Shown here: positions 1-8,724 of the stretch, in pieces
Position numbering within the stretch: the stretch's first letter is position 1
Layout: the number at the start of each line of letters is the position of its first letter
Origin: Bacillus sp. FJAT-27916
GTDB taxonomy: Bacteria > Bacillota > Bacilli > Bacillales > Pradoshiaceae
Length of the DNA stretch: 64,000 bases
Direction: 5' to 3'
Assembly: GCF_001183965.1 (NCBI RefSeq)
Contig: NZ_LFZV01000001.1
Location: 2,860,352-2,924,351 of the forward strand
Notes under the pieces: model-generated
The model's database searches: none
The model's input: the letters and a program-made list of their open reading frames with translations, nothing else
Told to the model about the DNA's origin: nothing
Made by a program: the position numbers and the translations under genes

Positions 1-1037
1 AACGCATCCTTGTCTAATTTTACTTTCTTGTTGTTCATTAACTTATGGATCGTCTGCGTGGCGATATCCAATGTAATTCGGTCTGAAACATGGTAAACGA
101 GGATTTCGTTCGTCGAGGCATCTTTTATGGTCGACAAATAAGCCATCTGTCTTCCGGCATATGGCAAATAGGTGATATCTGTTAATAGTACTTTACCAGG
201 AACTCCTTGTTTGAATTCTCGGTTCAACTTGTTTGGAACGACCTGGTGTTCCTTAGTGGCTTTGGCGATTTTCCTATAAGGATTTGACCTCCTGTGAGGA
301 CAGACAATCCCATATTTCCTCATGATTCGTTGAATCTTTTTTCGACTAAAGAGGACTCCATACTTATTTTCTAATACCATCTTAATGGAGCGAGACCCCT
401 TCTTATACCCGCGTCGTTTGAACGCTTTTAAAATGAGCTCTTTCGCTTCTAAATCTAATTGTTCTCTTGCTTTACGGACCTCAAAAGCCTTTAAGTAACT
501 GTAGTAACCCGAACGGGATACGCCTAAGAGGGCACAAAAGTATGCCGTCAATCGCTTGAATGAATGTTGTTCCAAGGTCTCATAAATCAGCTGATAGATT
601 CTATTTGGAGCGAGGTTTTGACTTTCGTTTAACAGCCTCCTTTCGGTCATTTCTAGCTTTTTTAATAGCTCTATTTGTCCTTCCAACAGCTTAATTTGAG
701 CTTCTTGGCGTTTAATCACTTCAGATGGTGAGAGTTCCCGTTTTAACGGCCTTCCAGATGCCGTTTTCCTTGAATCCGTGAGTCCAAGTAACCCATTGGT
801 TTCATAGGCTTTCTTCCACCTATAGGCCGATTGTTCGATTCGCTTCATTCCAATGAGGTCGACATCAAAACCGCCCTCCATAAAAATTTGCCGGGGAAGC
901 TTTCCCGTCATATACTCATCAATAAATCTATTTTTAAATGCATCTGTATAGGTGATGGATCGCTCGCTGACACGTTGTACATTTGGGTTTTTTTGAAGTA
1001 GTTTAATCTCTCTAGATGTAAATGTAATCTTACTCAT
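1..1037 (-). CDS. IS3-family transposase, fused OrfAB (partial at window edge)
   Basis: The frame is open from an ATG at 1037 to the window edge without a stop, giving 345 residues, so the C-terminus is missing. The first ~100 residues look like an OrfA helix-turn-helix region (Q-S-A-Y-R-W-K). Residues ~100-135 are a leucine-rich coiled coil. Then follows an IS150/IS3-type OrfB with GVSRSGYYSYL and a DDE integrase domain whose first catalytic Asp is in LLTDITY (about residue 287). IS3 elements normally split OrfA and OrfB into two frames; here one frame encodes both. An A6G slippery heptamer (657-663) lies in the zero frame near residue 125. The third catalytic residue would be outside the window. 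Family assignment is firm; subgroup is not. Confidence 0.88.
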   Translation of the reverse strand, partial: MSKITFTSREIKLLQKNPNVQRVSERSITYTDAFKNRFIDEYMTGKLPRQIFMEGGFDVDLIGMKRIEQSAYRWKKAYETNGLLGLTDSRKTASGRPLKRELSPSEVIKRQEAQIKLLEGQIELLKKLEMTERRLLNESQNLAPNRIYQLIYETLEQHSFKRLTAYFCALLGVSRSGYYSYLKAFEVRKAREQLDLEAKELILKAFKRRGYKKGSRSIKMVLENKYGVLFSRKKIQRIMRKYGIVCPHRRSNPYRKIAKATKEHQVVPNKLNREFKQGVPGKVLLTDITYLPYAGRQMAYLSTIKDASTNEILVYHVSDRITLDIATQTIHKLMNNKKVKLDKDA

Positions 1038-1082
1038 GGTATCCCCTTGTATCTTATTTCATGACCTCTAGTATATAAGAAA

Positions 1083-1126
1083 ACCTGTAGCTAGGACACT
1101 CTTTTTCAAGTGTCCTAACTACAGGT
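1083..1126. repeat. Palindrome at probable left end of the IS3 element
   Basis: An 18-bp inverted repeat (1083-1100 against 1109-1126, one mismatch, 8-base loop) lies 46 bases upstream of the transposase start. Read on the minus strand it offers a TGTAG...-type end, as expected for IS3-family termini (5'-TG). The IS boundary is therefore probably near 1125. The other end is outside the window, so the terminal repeat pair cannot be matched. Confidence 0.55.
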
Positions 1127-1292
1127 ACCAGTTTACCTATCCCTCTTTCCTTCTATATCCTTGCCGCATGATAAACGATAAAATGCCACATCCAAACAGA
1201 GTGTGACTGAACTTATTGATATGCTTAACTCTCCTCATAAAAAGATTCCGTCCCTATTTTTGCTCCAATTAAAAATACGTGACATGATAACT

Positions 1293-1790
1293 TCATAGAG
1301 GAATTACAATCGTTTTATAACCGCCTGTCGCCATAAAAAAGAGCTCGAGATTTTCAAATGAATCCAGAGGGATTTCAATCTGTTGATTATTCAAAATGGC
1401 GGCAATATTCATTAAGGCTACCTCACCTTTTTCTATAACAACAAAATCATCGCTGTTGAGACTATTGGAATGAATCATTAGGCTATCAGCAGCCATTCTT
1501 TGTTTTTTACGTTCATTGATAAAGAAGGCTTTAATATCATAGACCGTTAATCGGTCGCCTACATTTTCTATTAGTAAGGTGATATTAACCTTTAAACCGG
1601 TTCTTTTACCGAATATATTTGTAAGTATGCTTGTTGTCGCCTTTTCCTTCTCAAATATATCCCATTTATTTATATAGAATGACTGATTAGCCGATGCCGA
1701 TAATGTATCTATAATGGCTAAAAAATCAGCTAACGTAATCGTTTTTTCAATTTCATTTGAATTGGACTCCCTTTTATGTGACACAGTCAT
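1293..1790 (-). CDS. Uncharacterised protein, 165 aa
   Basis: I do not recognise this protein. It is soluble-looking, with no signal peptide or membrane segment. It has a charged N-terminus, a helical stretch (TLADFLAIIDTL), and a beta-rich middle and end closing with GGYKTIVIPL. The ATG is preceded by a GGAAGG ribosome site. It is the last gene of a minus-strand run that starts with the molybdenum hydroxylase operon, about 100 bases after the small membrane gene at 1894. The IS3 element begins downstream. A link with purine oxidation is only positional. Confidence 0.6.
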   Translation of the reverse strand: MTVSHKRESNSNEIEKTITLADFLAIIDTLSASANQSFYINKWDIFEKEKATTSILTNIFGKRTGLKVNITLLIENVGDRLTVYDIKAFFINERKKQRMAADSLMIHSNSLNSDDFVVIEKGEVALMNIAAILNNQQIEIPLDSFENLELFFMATGGYKTIVIPL

Positions 1791-1893
1791 TGTCCTTCCA
1801 TCCTAGTAATTCTTTTTGCTCCATATAGGACAATTAAAAATAACTATATAGTAATTGAATTACATGAATCGTTAAAAAATGCCTACAAAACTC

Positions 1894-2013
1894 CTAGAGC
1901 AATTCACCTGATTCTTGCTTGGTAAAAAAGAATATAAAGAGAATAATTGGCAAAGCAATTAAAAATCTCCCCGATAGAACCGTTTTTTCTTTTTCCTGCT
2001 GATTATGGTCCAT
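1894..2013 (-). CDS. Small membrane protein, 39 aa
   Basis: A short ORF with ATG at 2013 and TAG at 1894-1896. It starts 5 bases after the stop of the upstream 149-aa gene, with a GGGAG element overlapping that stop, so translational coupling is likely. The product has a polar, Lys/Glu-rich N-terminus, one hydrophobic segment (LIALPIILFIFFF) and a short polar tail, as in a single-pass membrane peptide. There is no homology I can name. Support comes from spacing, ribosome site and composition only. Confidence 0.5.
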   Translation of the reverse strand: MDHNQQEKEKTVLSGRFLIALPIILFIFFFTKQESGELL

Positions 2014-2018
2014 TTCAA

Positions 2019-2468
2019 TCACTCCCACAATGTATTGGATAATAATTCCGGCGGGACTGTATAATGTTCTTTGACTACCGAATGGAAGAGCTTATAATTA
2101 TCAAGCATAAGTGTGGATGGGGTAACTTTCGGATAGCCAAATAGAGGGCCGGAAACATTTATCGTAAATTCGCCTGACGAAATAAATAAACCTGTTATCG
2201 TGATTTGATCTGAAAGTAAAAGAATAGCCAATAGGATGTCAAGTATATCTACAATACCTTGCTCTATTGCCAGATTATTTTTTGTCAAAATTCTAGAACT
2301 GCCAAATATAGGACCGCCGACAGATATCGCAAATCTGCCCGGTTTCACAAATACACCTATAATCGTAATTTGCTTCGTCAACAATAAAATGGCGGTTATA
2401 ATGTCCATCACTCGATGAAGGGCCATTATTGCTTTACTGTTCTCATCATTCATATTCTCGTTATTCAA
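2019..2468 (-). CDS. Uncharacterised protein with internal duplication, 149 aa
   Basis: Unknown family. The protein is built from two related ~50-residue halves: each has a hydrophobic helix (DIITAILLL, DILLAILLL), then Q-I-T-I-x-G-[VL]-F, a short Gly turn and [AT]-I-x-V-[GS]-GP-[IL]-FG. The start is probably TTG at 2468, preceded by GGGTGTG; an internal ATG at 2453 lacks a good ribosome site. It follows the iron-sulfur subunit gene by 37 bases on the same strand and may be cotranscribed with it. The duplicated helix-plus-beta-hairpin suggests a membrane-associated structural protein, but no function can be assigned. Confidence 0.6.
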   Translation of the reverse strand: MNNENMNDENSKAIMALHRVMDIITAILLLTKQITIIGVFVKPGRFAISVGGPIFGSSRILTKNNLAIEQGIVDILDILLAILLLSDQITITGLFISSGEFTINVSGPLFGYPKVTPSTLMLDNYKLFHSVVKEHYTVPPELLSNTLWE

Positions 2469-2505
2469 GATGAATCACACCCTGTAATCCATCGTATTCA
2501 CGCTT

Positions 2506-2997
2506 TTACCTATTGCTACTCCTTTCATCACGATGGATCACCGATTTGATTGCTTTTTCAATTTCAGCATAACCCGTACATCGACATATATTGGAGGAGA
2601 GCCATGTTTTTATTTTTTCATCTGCAGGGTTCGGGTCATCCATCAATAATGCTTGGCAATTCATAATAAAACCAGGGGTGCAATATCCGCACTGAAAAGC
2701 AAAATGTGTAACAAATGCTTCTTGAATCGGTGTATGATTCAGTCCTTCAATCGTGATAATTTCCTTATCTTTTGCTTCAACAGCAAGCATTAAGCATGAT
2801 TTGGTTGGTCGTTTATCAACCATTACCGTACAGGCACCACAATCACCATTAAGACAGCCTGGCTTAGCACCGGTTAAGCCAATTTTGCGGCGCAATACTT
2901 CCAGTAATAGTTCTGTTGGTTCAACTTCTTTATAATAAGGCTGCTGATTCACCATTAATTTCACAATATGCTTCTGGCTGTTTCGTTTATCGTCCAC
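2506..2997 (-). CDS. pucE: Xanthine dehydrogenase-type iron-sulfur subunit
   Basis: Small 2Fe-2S subunit of a molybdenum hydroxylase, carrying electrons from the molybdopterin site to the FAD subunit. The N-terminal plant-type ferredoxin domain has CLNGDCGACTV plus a fourth Cys in KSCLML. The C-terminal helical 2Fe-2S domain has CGYCTPG and NICRCTGY. The 163-aa length is normal for the family. GTG at 2997 follows the stop of the FAD-subunit gene with no gap, so the two are translationally coupled. In Bacillus subtilis PucE belongs to the PucABCDE xanthine dehydrogenase; the exact substrate here is inferred from that operon content. Confidence 0.9.
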   Translation of the reverse strand: MDDKRNSQKHIVKLMVNQQPYYKEVEPTELLLEVLRRKIGLTGAKPGCLNGDCGACTVMVDKRPTKSCLMLAVEAKDKEIITIEGLNHTPIQEAFVTHFAFQCGYCTPGFIMNCQALLMDDPNPADEKIKTWLSSNICRCTGYAEIEKAIKSVIHRDERSSNR

Positions 2998-3831
2998 TTA
3001 TTCACCACCAAGCTTTTTAAAAATTGTGGTCAATGTATTTTCCAAAACGAATAATCTGTAATCTTCAGAACCCTCAATATCATTTAACAACGGACCAGGG
3101 ATTTTTTGCAGGGCGGCTTTTATTCGTTCTCTTAAAGAACGGCTGCGGTCATTAAGAATCTGTTCCATTGTTTCAGAACGAAACGGAAAAGAACAAACTC
3201 CACTAAAGGCAATCCTGATAAAACCTTCTATTTTTAGAGCTGCAACGGTGACTAGCGGATATCCTGTATTCCATTGTTGTCTTACTTTAATGCTAATTGA
3301 CTTTGCTTCTACATAGTCTTTTTTGGTAGCTAAGCTTACTAAAAGCTCCCCTTCCTCCAGCAGTAAATGCTTATTAAACATATCGTTTATCTTTCTCTTT
3401 TGTAATCCAGATTCTCGGGCTGTAATACAAATACTATCAGCAAGCAAGAACGGAAGAACAGCTTCGCGATAATAGATTTGGCCGCATATATTACCGCCAA
3501 GGGTAATCGTGTTATTCGAGGTATGATCGGCTATTTCTTTTGTAACACTTGATAATAAAGGGAATGGACGGTTTTTTTCAAATTCATTTAAACGTAATGC
3601 CGCACCAATGAAGAGATGTTCTTGATCATAACGAAACAGATTACATTCCGGTATTTTTTTGATATCAATGACGGCATCTGGTTTGACTAAGTTCAATCTG
3701 CCTAAAGTGATAATTTCTGTTCCACCACTAAAATAATAAGGGTTTTTGCCTTCTTTTTTTAGATTTCGATATAATTCAACGGCTTCCTCAATCTTTACTG
3801 GTTCATAGTAATCAAAATCATAGGCGATCAT
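2998..3831 (-). CDS. pucC: Xanthine dehydrogenase-type FAD-binding subunit
   Basis: FAD-binding middle subunit (CO dehydrogenase flavoprotein family), passing electrons from the iron-sulfur subunit to the acceptor. Visible signatures are YFSGGTE for FAD binding near the N-terminus and TLGGNICG around residue 110. ATG at 3831 overlaps the stop of the molybdenum-subunit gene (ATGA) behind a GGAGCTGGGGGA ribosome site. This start gives 277 aa, the usual PucC length, and is preferred over a longer upstream start. The order here is D then C, reversed from the B. subtilis pucC-pucD order. Confidence 0.9.
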   Translation of the reverse strand: MIAYDFDYYEPVKIEEAVELYRNLKKEGKNPYYFSGGTEIITLGRLNLVKPDAVIDIKKIPECNLFRYDQEHLFIGAALRLNEFEKNRPFPLLSSVTKEIADHTSNNTITLGGNICGQIYYREAVLPFLLADSICITARESGLQKRKINDMFNKHLLLEEGELLVSLATKKDYVEAKSISIKVRQQWNTGYPLVTVAALKIEGFIRIAFSGVCSFPFRSETMEQILNDRSRSLRERIKAALQKIPGPLLNDIEGSEDYRLFVLENTLTTIFKKLGGE

Positions 3832-6152
3832 TCCCCCAGCTCCTTTGCCACACTTCTCCAAATCAATTCAGGCAGTAAGGGCAATTTATTCAAAGAGGTA
3901 GATGCAGCTGTGGATAAGCCATTCGCTAATGCAGCTGGCATCCCAAGCAAACCATGTTCTCCCAGCCCTCTGGCTCCATAAGAGGCTTCTACGTGAGGAG
4001 TTTCTAGAAACCGACAAATATACTGTGGGTGCTCTCCATACCTTAATGGTCTATACGTTCTCAGCTGAGGATTTTGAACTCTCCCCCATAAATCAAAATA
4101 AAAGGTTTCCCGCCCTGCAAAGGCTATCCCCATACTCATGGCGCCCATCACTTGCCCTTCTGCCATTTTTTGATTCAATACTTTTCCAGCATCAATCACC
4201 GAAATTGCTTTTTGTATTTTATATCGATGATTAAGGGGATTGTATTCGATTTCTATCCCTTGAGCACCAACCGTCCATTCTGGTCCTGGTTTCCCAGCCC
4301 CTGTTTCCTTATCTAAAGTGGTAATGCCCGGAATGATATAACTCCCTCTCCCAATAATTTGCCCCCCAATGGCATTCCCTCCCGGATAAGAATAGCCATA
4401 GGCCAACTCTTTATAGGATAAGGCTTTAGAAGGCTCTTCCCTCCAATAAACCGTTTCATTTCCAATCTCCATATCTTCAACAGGAGCCTTCAATACAATG
4501 GAAGCAATCCTTTTCAATTGATTGATGACATCCTGACAAGCATGACTGACCGCTCTGCCTGCCATTAATGTTCCTCTGCTTGCAACGGTCTTCCAATGCT
4601 CCGGTGTGCTTTTGGTTAAGACGTCCATTTGAACAAACACTCGGGAGATATCCATTTTCAATTGATCAGCAACCATTTGTGCTAAGATTGTCTTTGTCCC
4701 TGTCCCAATCTCAACAACGCCAGAGATCACATTTACGCTCCCGTCCGGATTAAAGATAAGGATAGCGCCGGAGCTTGCATTCGGATCAATGGTGGAGTTT
4801 TTCCATATGCAGCAAATCCCTTTCGCCCTTATTTGTGTTTCACTGATTCTTTTATAATTTCCTTCCTCCCAGTTCATTAATTTCTTCAGTTCTTTTATAC
4901 AACCAGGAAGATTGCCAACTGTACTTGAATTCAATTTCACTTGAGTAGGTGTCTCATCACCTGGCTTGATGGCATTTATTTGCCTCAGTTCTAGGGGGTC
5001 TATCTTTAATTTAAGGGCTAAGATATCCATTGTCCGTTCAAATGCAAATAACACCTCTGAGTGAGCAAATCCACGATAAGGTGCGGCATACGGGTGATTT
5101 GTATACATACATAAGGAATCACAATAGATATTTTCTATATGATAAGGTCCAGTGCAATCGACTGCACCGGCACGACTTAAATCTGTTGCTTTATCAGAGT
5201 ATGCTCCCCCGTCCCACAAATAGGTGATTTCAGCCACCTTAAGCAGTCCATTGCGGTTAGCTCCCAGCTTAACTCTCGCTTCAAGACCGATATGTCCAGG
5301 GGAAGTCAGCATATCTTCTTCACGGCTATTGATCACCTTAACTTTCCTACCGCCAACTGCTCTTGACGCAATATACGCTAATAGTTCCAACTGGATGGAT
5401 GCTTTTCCTCCATATGCACCGCCAACCAATGGGGTATGCACGGTAACTTTGCCTATTTCCACTTGAAAGTACTCACTGATTAATCGTTTAATCATAAATG
5501 GCGCCTGTGAAGAGGAATGAATGATTATTTCACCTTCGCCTGTAATTTCTGCGAGTGAGCATCTCGTTTCCATAGCCGCATGGTCGGATGGTTTAAAGGA
5601 AAAAACTTGTTCAACCGTCACTTCACTTTCCATCCACCCTTGATCTTTATTTCCCTTTCTGATTTTCGAATGGTTAGCGATATTTGTTCCTGGTATAGGG
5701 ATGACATCAGGTATTTTCTTATACTCCCCTAACCGTTCGTGAAGGATTGGAGCATTATTTTCAAGTGCCTCGGTTGGAGAATTGACAACCGGCAGCGGCT
5801 TATAAATAACATGTATGAGGTCAGCAGCCGCTTTGGCAATTTTCTTAGTTTCAGCAATGACTAATGCCACAACTTCCCCGTGGTAACGAACTTTCTTAAA
5901 CGCTATGGGATACCGGTCTCTTATTTCTTCCCCGGTTAAGGGTAAATCCTGACCTGTTACAATGTTGTGCACCCCAGGAACAAGCATAGCCTGACTAATG
6001 TCCACATCCTCTATCCATGCATGCGCATAGGGACTGATTACCTTTTGGACATAAAGAATATTCCCTGTATCTAAATCTGCGGTATACAGCGCTTTTCCAG
6101 TCACTTTATTCCAGGCCTCTTTGCGAATGACGCTTTGACCAATCGTATCCAT
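3828..6152 (-). CDS. pucD: Xanthine dehydrogenase-type molybdenum-binding subunit
   Basis: Catalytic large subunit of a molybdenum hydroxylase, 774 aa. It contains the N-terminal aldehyde oxidase/xanthine dehydrogenase a/b hammerhead (RKEAWNKVTGKALYTAD), molybdopterin-binding stretches (GGAYGGKA, APYRGFAHSE, GTGTKT), and near the C-terminus GARGLGEHG, whose Glu is the conserved catalytic base. The ATG has a strong AAAGGAG site. It starts 11 bases after the PucB-like gene and overlaps the FAD-subunit gene by 4 bases, so all subunits are made from one message. Hydroxylation of hypoxanthine and xanthine to urate is the likely reaction; another purine or N-heterocycle cannot be excluded from sequence alone. 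Confidence 0.88.
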   Translation of the reverse strand: MDTIGQSVIRKEAWNKVTGKALYTADLDTGNILYVQKVISPYAHAWIEDVDISQAMLVPGVHNIVTGQDLPLTGEEIRDRYPIAFKKVRYHGEVVALVIAETKKIAKAAADLIHVIYKPLPVVNSPTEALENNAPILHERLGEYKKIPDVIPIPGTNIANHSKIRKGNKDQGWMESEVTVEQVFSFKPSDHAAMETRCSLAEITGEGEIIIHSSSQAPFMIKRLISEYFQVEIGKVTVHTPLVGGAYGGKASIQLELLAYIASRAVGGRKVKVINSREEDMLTSPGHIGLEARVKLGANRNGLLKVAEITYLWDGGAYSDKATDLSRAGAVDCTGPYHIENIYCDSLCMYTNHPYAAPYRGFAHSEVLFAFERTMDILALKLKIDPLELRQINAIKPGDETPTQVKLNSSTVGNLPGCIKELKKLMNWEEGNYKRISETQIRAKGICCIWKNSTIDPNASSGAILIFNPDGSVNVISGVVEIGTGTKTILAQMVADQLKMDISRVFVQMDVLTKSTPEHWKTVASRGTLMAGRAVSHACQDVINQLKRIASIVLKAPVEDMEIGNETVYWREEPSKALSYKELAYGYSYPGGNAIGGQIIGRGSYIIPGITTLDKETGAGKPGPEWTVGAQGIEIEYNPLNHRYKIQKAISVIDAGKVLNQKMAEGQVMGAMSMGIAFAGRETFYFDLWGRVQNPQLRTYRPLRYGEHPQYICRFLETPHVEASYGARGLGEHGLLGMPAALANGLSTAASTSLNKLPLLPELIWRSVAKELGE

Positions 6153-6163
6153 GGAAGTCTCCT

Positions 6164-6787
6164 TTATTCATTTGATTCTTCTAGGCTCATTGATTGTATA
6201 TTTTGTGTCCAAAATAAATATTCATCTATCGTGTCAATATCAACAAATATCTTTCTATCCAAAAAAGGCACTAACACTCCTTCTTGCCTTTTTTCCATTA
6301 GGATTTGCTTAGCACCTTGATCTCCCTCAAGTTTATATAAATCCTTAAATAATGTTTTTGATAGCAAAATCGGCGGTCTCATAGATTCATCCATTAATGG
6401 AGCAACAAATGACCTGGTATGATCTTGTTTATAAATATTGATTAATTGATTAATTATCTTAGTAGAAATAAAGGGCTGATCGGCGAGTAGAATCATAATG
6501 GCGTCTGACTGATATTCAATAGCCTTATCCAAGCCAGCTTTAATTGAATCAGATTGATTGGGCCCCTCTCCCTCTATCATGGTGACCATACATATCTCAT
6601 CTTCAGCCGTTTTATATGGTAAGGCATTCACCTGATTAGAGATGATAATAATCTCATCAAGCTGTGAGTGAATTGCTTTTTCCAAGGCCCACATTCCCAA
6701 TAAATGATCTCCAAATGGCAAGGATAATTTATTCATACCCATGCGCAGACTGTGACCGGCAGCTAAATAAAGCCCAGTGATCTTCAT
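6164..6787 (-). CDS. pucB: MobA-like nucleotidyltransferase for molybdenum cofactor (PucB-like)
   Basis: Family of MobA/MocA-like NTP transferases that attach a nucleotide to molybdopterin for hydroxylase-type enzymes. The N-terminus has the nucleotide-binding signature LAAGHSLRMGMNKL, followed by LLADQPFI, the metal-binding DQP region. Length 207 aa is normal. It overlaps the XdhC-like gene by 4 bases upstream and precedes the molybdenum-subunit gene by 11 bases. In B. subtilis pucB has the same position and is needed for xanthine dehydrogenase activity. Confidence 0.87.
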   Translation of the reverse strand: MKITGLYLAAGHSLRMGMNKLSLPFGDHLLGMWALEKAIHSQLDEIIIISNQVNALPYKTAEDEICMVTMIEGEGPNQSDSIKAGLDKAIEYQSDAIMILLADQPFISTKIINQLINIYKQDHTRSFVAPLMDESMRPPILLSKTLFKDLYKLEGDQGAKQILMEKRQEGVLVPFLDRKIFVDIDTIDEYLFWTQNIQSMSLEESNE

Positions 6788-7743
6788 TTCGTTTTTCTCT
6801 TTTCGTTTCGAATATGAATCAGTTCTGCAAGAATGCTAACAGCAATTTCGTATGGACCTTCAGCACCTATGGACAACCCGACTGGTGTATACACATTACT
6901 TGGTATGTTTGAATCCAGCAGCTTTTTCGAGCGTTCTTTCGTCCCCATAATTCCGATGTAATCTAGGCTCTGTCCTATCAGTTTTTGAAGAATGTTTTTA
7001 TCATGTAAGAAATGATGAGTCATAAGCACAATATAATCATTTCTTTTAAGGTTTATTTTTTTTATAGCCTCCAGGGGATGCGCAGTAATATATTGATCTG
7101 CCCCCGGGATGTTTTGCTTATTACATAGTGATACTCTAGGATCAATCAGTATCACGTGAAAATCACAATGGCGAGCCATGTCCACCAATGGCCTGGCATC
7201 TATTCCTGCTCCAAAGATAATCAGTCGTGTTTTAGGTTCAATCATATGTGTAAATACATATCCGGAGCCATTGGGTAGCAGTTTTTGTTCTTGAAAAGCT
7301 TCTGGCTGATGTTTAAAAGCCTTAAAAACAGTCTGTTCCAATTCATATTGGCCGTTTAAGTACTTTTGATGGATGGTATATAATCCATCATTCAAATTGG
7401 CGAGGATTTCAGTTAATCGTTGCTTCAATTCTTCATCGATGTATTCAAGAGTGAGATAGAGAATGCCATTACACCCGTTCCCAATACCCCAACCTTCAGC
7501 GTCAGCCATATTATAAATAAGAGTCAGGGAATTTTTATCCTGGAATACATTTTCAGCCTGAAGCATCACATCTTCTTCCAAACAACCCGGACTAATGATT
7601 CCGACAGAGGAGCCATCATTCTTAATTAACATCGTAGTGCCTTCGCCTAAATAGGCGGATCCTTTAACATGTATGACCGTTACCAAAACGCATTCCCTAT
7701 CTGTTTGACTTAATTCTTTTAGAATCAGAGCAAATTGATTCAT
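6784..7743 (-). CDS. pucA: XdhC-family molybdenum hydroxylase maturation factor (PucA-like)
   Basis: XdhC/CoxI-type accessory protein thought to help insert and sulfurate the molybdenum cofactor. The N-terminal XdhC domain has V-x-G-S-A-Y-x-G-E-G and the conserved SPGCLEEDV; the C-terminal Rossmann domain has IIFGAGIDARPLV and the GIMGTKERS motif. 319 aa, usual length. It is the first gene of the minus-strand operon; a TATAAT hexamer lies upstream (minus strand of 7776-7781). No PucR-type regulator gene is present in the window. Confidence 0.88.
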   Translation of the reverse strand: MNQFALILKELSQTDRECVLVTVIHVKGSAYLGEGTTMLIKNDGSSVGIISPGCLEEDVMLQAENVFQDKNSLTLIYNMADAEGWGIGNGCNGILYLTLEYIDEELKQRLTEILANLNDGLYTIHQKYLNGQYELEQTVFKAFKHQPEAFQEQKLLPNGSGYVFTHMIEPKTRLIIFGAGIDARPLVDMARHCDFHVILIDPRVSLCNKQNIPGADQYITAHPLEAIKKINLKRNDYIVLMTHHFLHDKNILQKLIGQSLDYIGIMGTKERSKKLLDSNIPSNVYTPVGLSIGAEGPYEIAVSILAELIHIRNEKRKTK

Positions 7744-8124
7744 TCACTCTCTCCATTCATCCGCTTATTTTATACATTATATTTATGACTACCGAAGCAT
7801 TTCATGACTTTCATTCCTGAAGACTGTTTTCGTGTTAAGTTTACCTGTGATATTCATCAATCTATCGCCAAAAGGACGTGACTGGCTCATTATCTCGACC
7901 ACGTCATGGAAGGATGGGTAAATTTCCAAATGTTTGAAGATCAACAATGAAAACATGATATGATTTAATCGTCTGATCATTCACTCAGTATCAGTTAAAC
8001 TTCGTTTAGGGGGTAGGTATTATGACAATCAATAGAAATGTTCACTTCAAAATTCACAAGGGGATTACGACTAAATAGCCAGTATGATTAGCGTTTCCCC
8101 ACCTAATCGAAAGGGGATAATGAT
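7744..8124. other. Intergenic region, divergent promoters expected
   Basis: No convincing gene in this 381-base stretch. It must hold the promoter for the leftward molybdenum hydroxylase operon (TATAAT on the minus strand at 7776-7781, no good -35) and for the rightward hydrolase at 8125. A 63-codon minus-strand frame and a 17-codon plus-strand frame (ATG at 8022 behind GGGGG) are present but unsupported. No PucR-like box was recognised. Confidence 0.4.
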
Positions 8125-8685
8125 TTGAATCAACTATTATTAATCATTGATGCTCAACAAGAATTAATAGATGGAAATCAAGAAGAAAGTGAAGTCTTTA
8201 ATAAAGAATCACTCATTAAGAATATTAACTTACTGATTAAAGAAGCCATAACATTGAACGTTCCCATTGTATTTGTCAGGGATTTAGATGTTGCTGAGGG
8301 TAAAGGTAAAGGGTTTCAGGTTCACGATGAAATCAATCTGCCTGCAGATTTAAGGTTTTTTGATAAAACGGCAACGAATTCCTTCCATGGAACAGGCTTA
8401 TTAGATCACTTAAAATCTCAAGAGATAAAACATATTATTATTGCAGGTTGTAAAACACAGCATTGTATAGATAGCGCAGTCAGAACAGCCACTATTAATG
8501 GTTTTGATGTTACATTGGCCGGCGATGCCCATTCAACAACAGACAGTGACTTTTTAAGCGCAAAACAAATTATCAATCATCATAATGACACTCTTCATGG
8601 ACATGACAATAATGAGCACTTTTCCATTGTTAGGAATTCAGCCGAAGACTTGTTTAGTCCAACTCATGACTCATACAGGGACTAG
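8125..8685 (+). CDS. Isochorismatase-family cysteine hydrolase
   Basis: 186-aa member of the isochorismatase/nicotinamidase superfamily. The catalytic Asp is in LLIIDAQQEL, the Lys region in RFFDKTATNSF, and the nucleophile Cys in IAGCKTQHCIDS with the typical AVRTA following. Start is TTG at 8125 behind AAGGGG; the nearby ATG runs directly into a stop. The substrate cannot be read from sequence. Lying divergent from a purine hydroxylase operon, an amidase on an N-containing breakdown product is possible, but this is inference. Confidence 0.85.
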   Translation: MNQLLLIIDAQQELIDGNQEESEVFNKESLIKNINLLIKEAITLNVPIVFVRDLDVAEGKGKGFQVHDEINLPADLRFFDKTATNSFHGTGLLDHLKSQEIKHIIIAGCKTQHCIDSAVRTATINGFDVTLAGDAHSTTDSDFLSAKQIINHHNDTLHGHDNNEHFSIVRNSAEDLFSPTHDSYRD

Positions 8686-8724
8686 ATAAATCGCGCTATT
8701 TACCTTGCGAGAGAACAGAGAAAA

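Noticed and set aside
7789-7980. 63-codon minus-strand frame upstream of the pucA-like gene
   Set aside because: No ribosome site, no recognisable family and position over the expected promoter.
8022-8075. 17-codon frame behind a strong GGGGG site before the hydrolase gene
   Set aside because: Too short to support; possible leader peptide but no sequence feature favours one.
8093-8117. CCCC/GGGG pairing that could hide the hydrolase ribosome site
   Set aside because: Only a five-pair stem, likely by chance.
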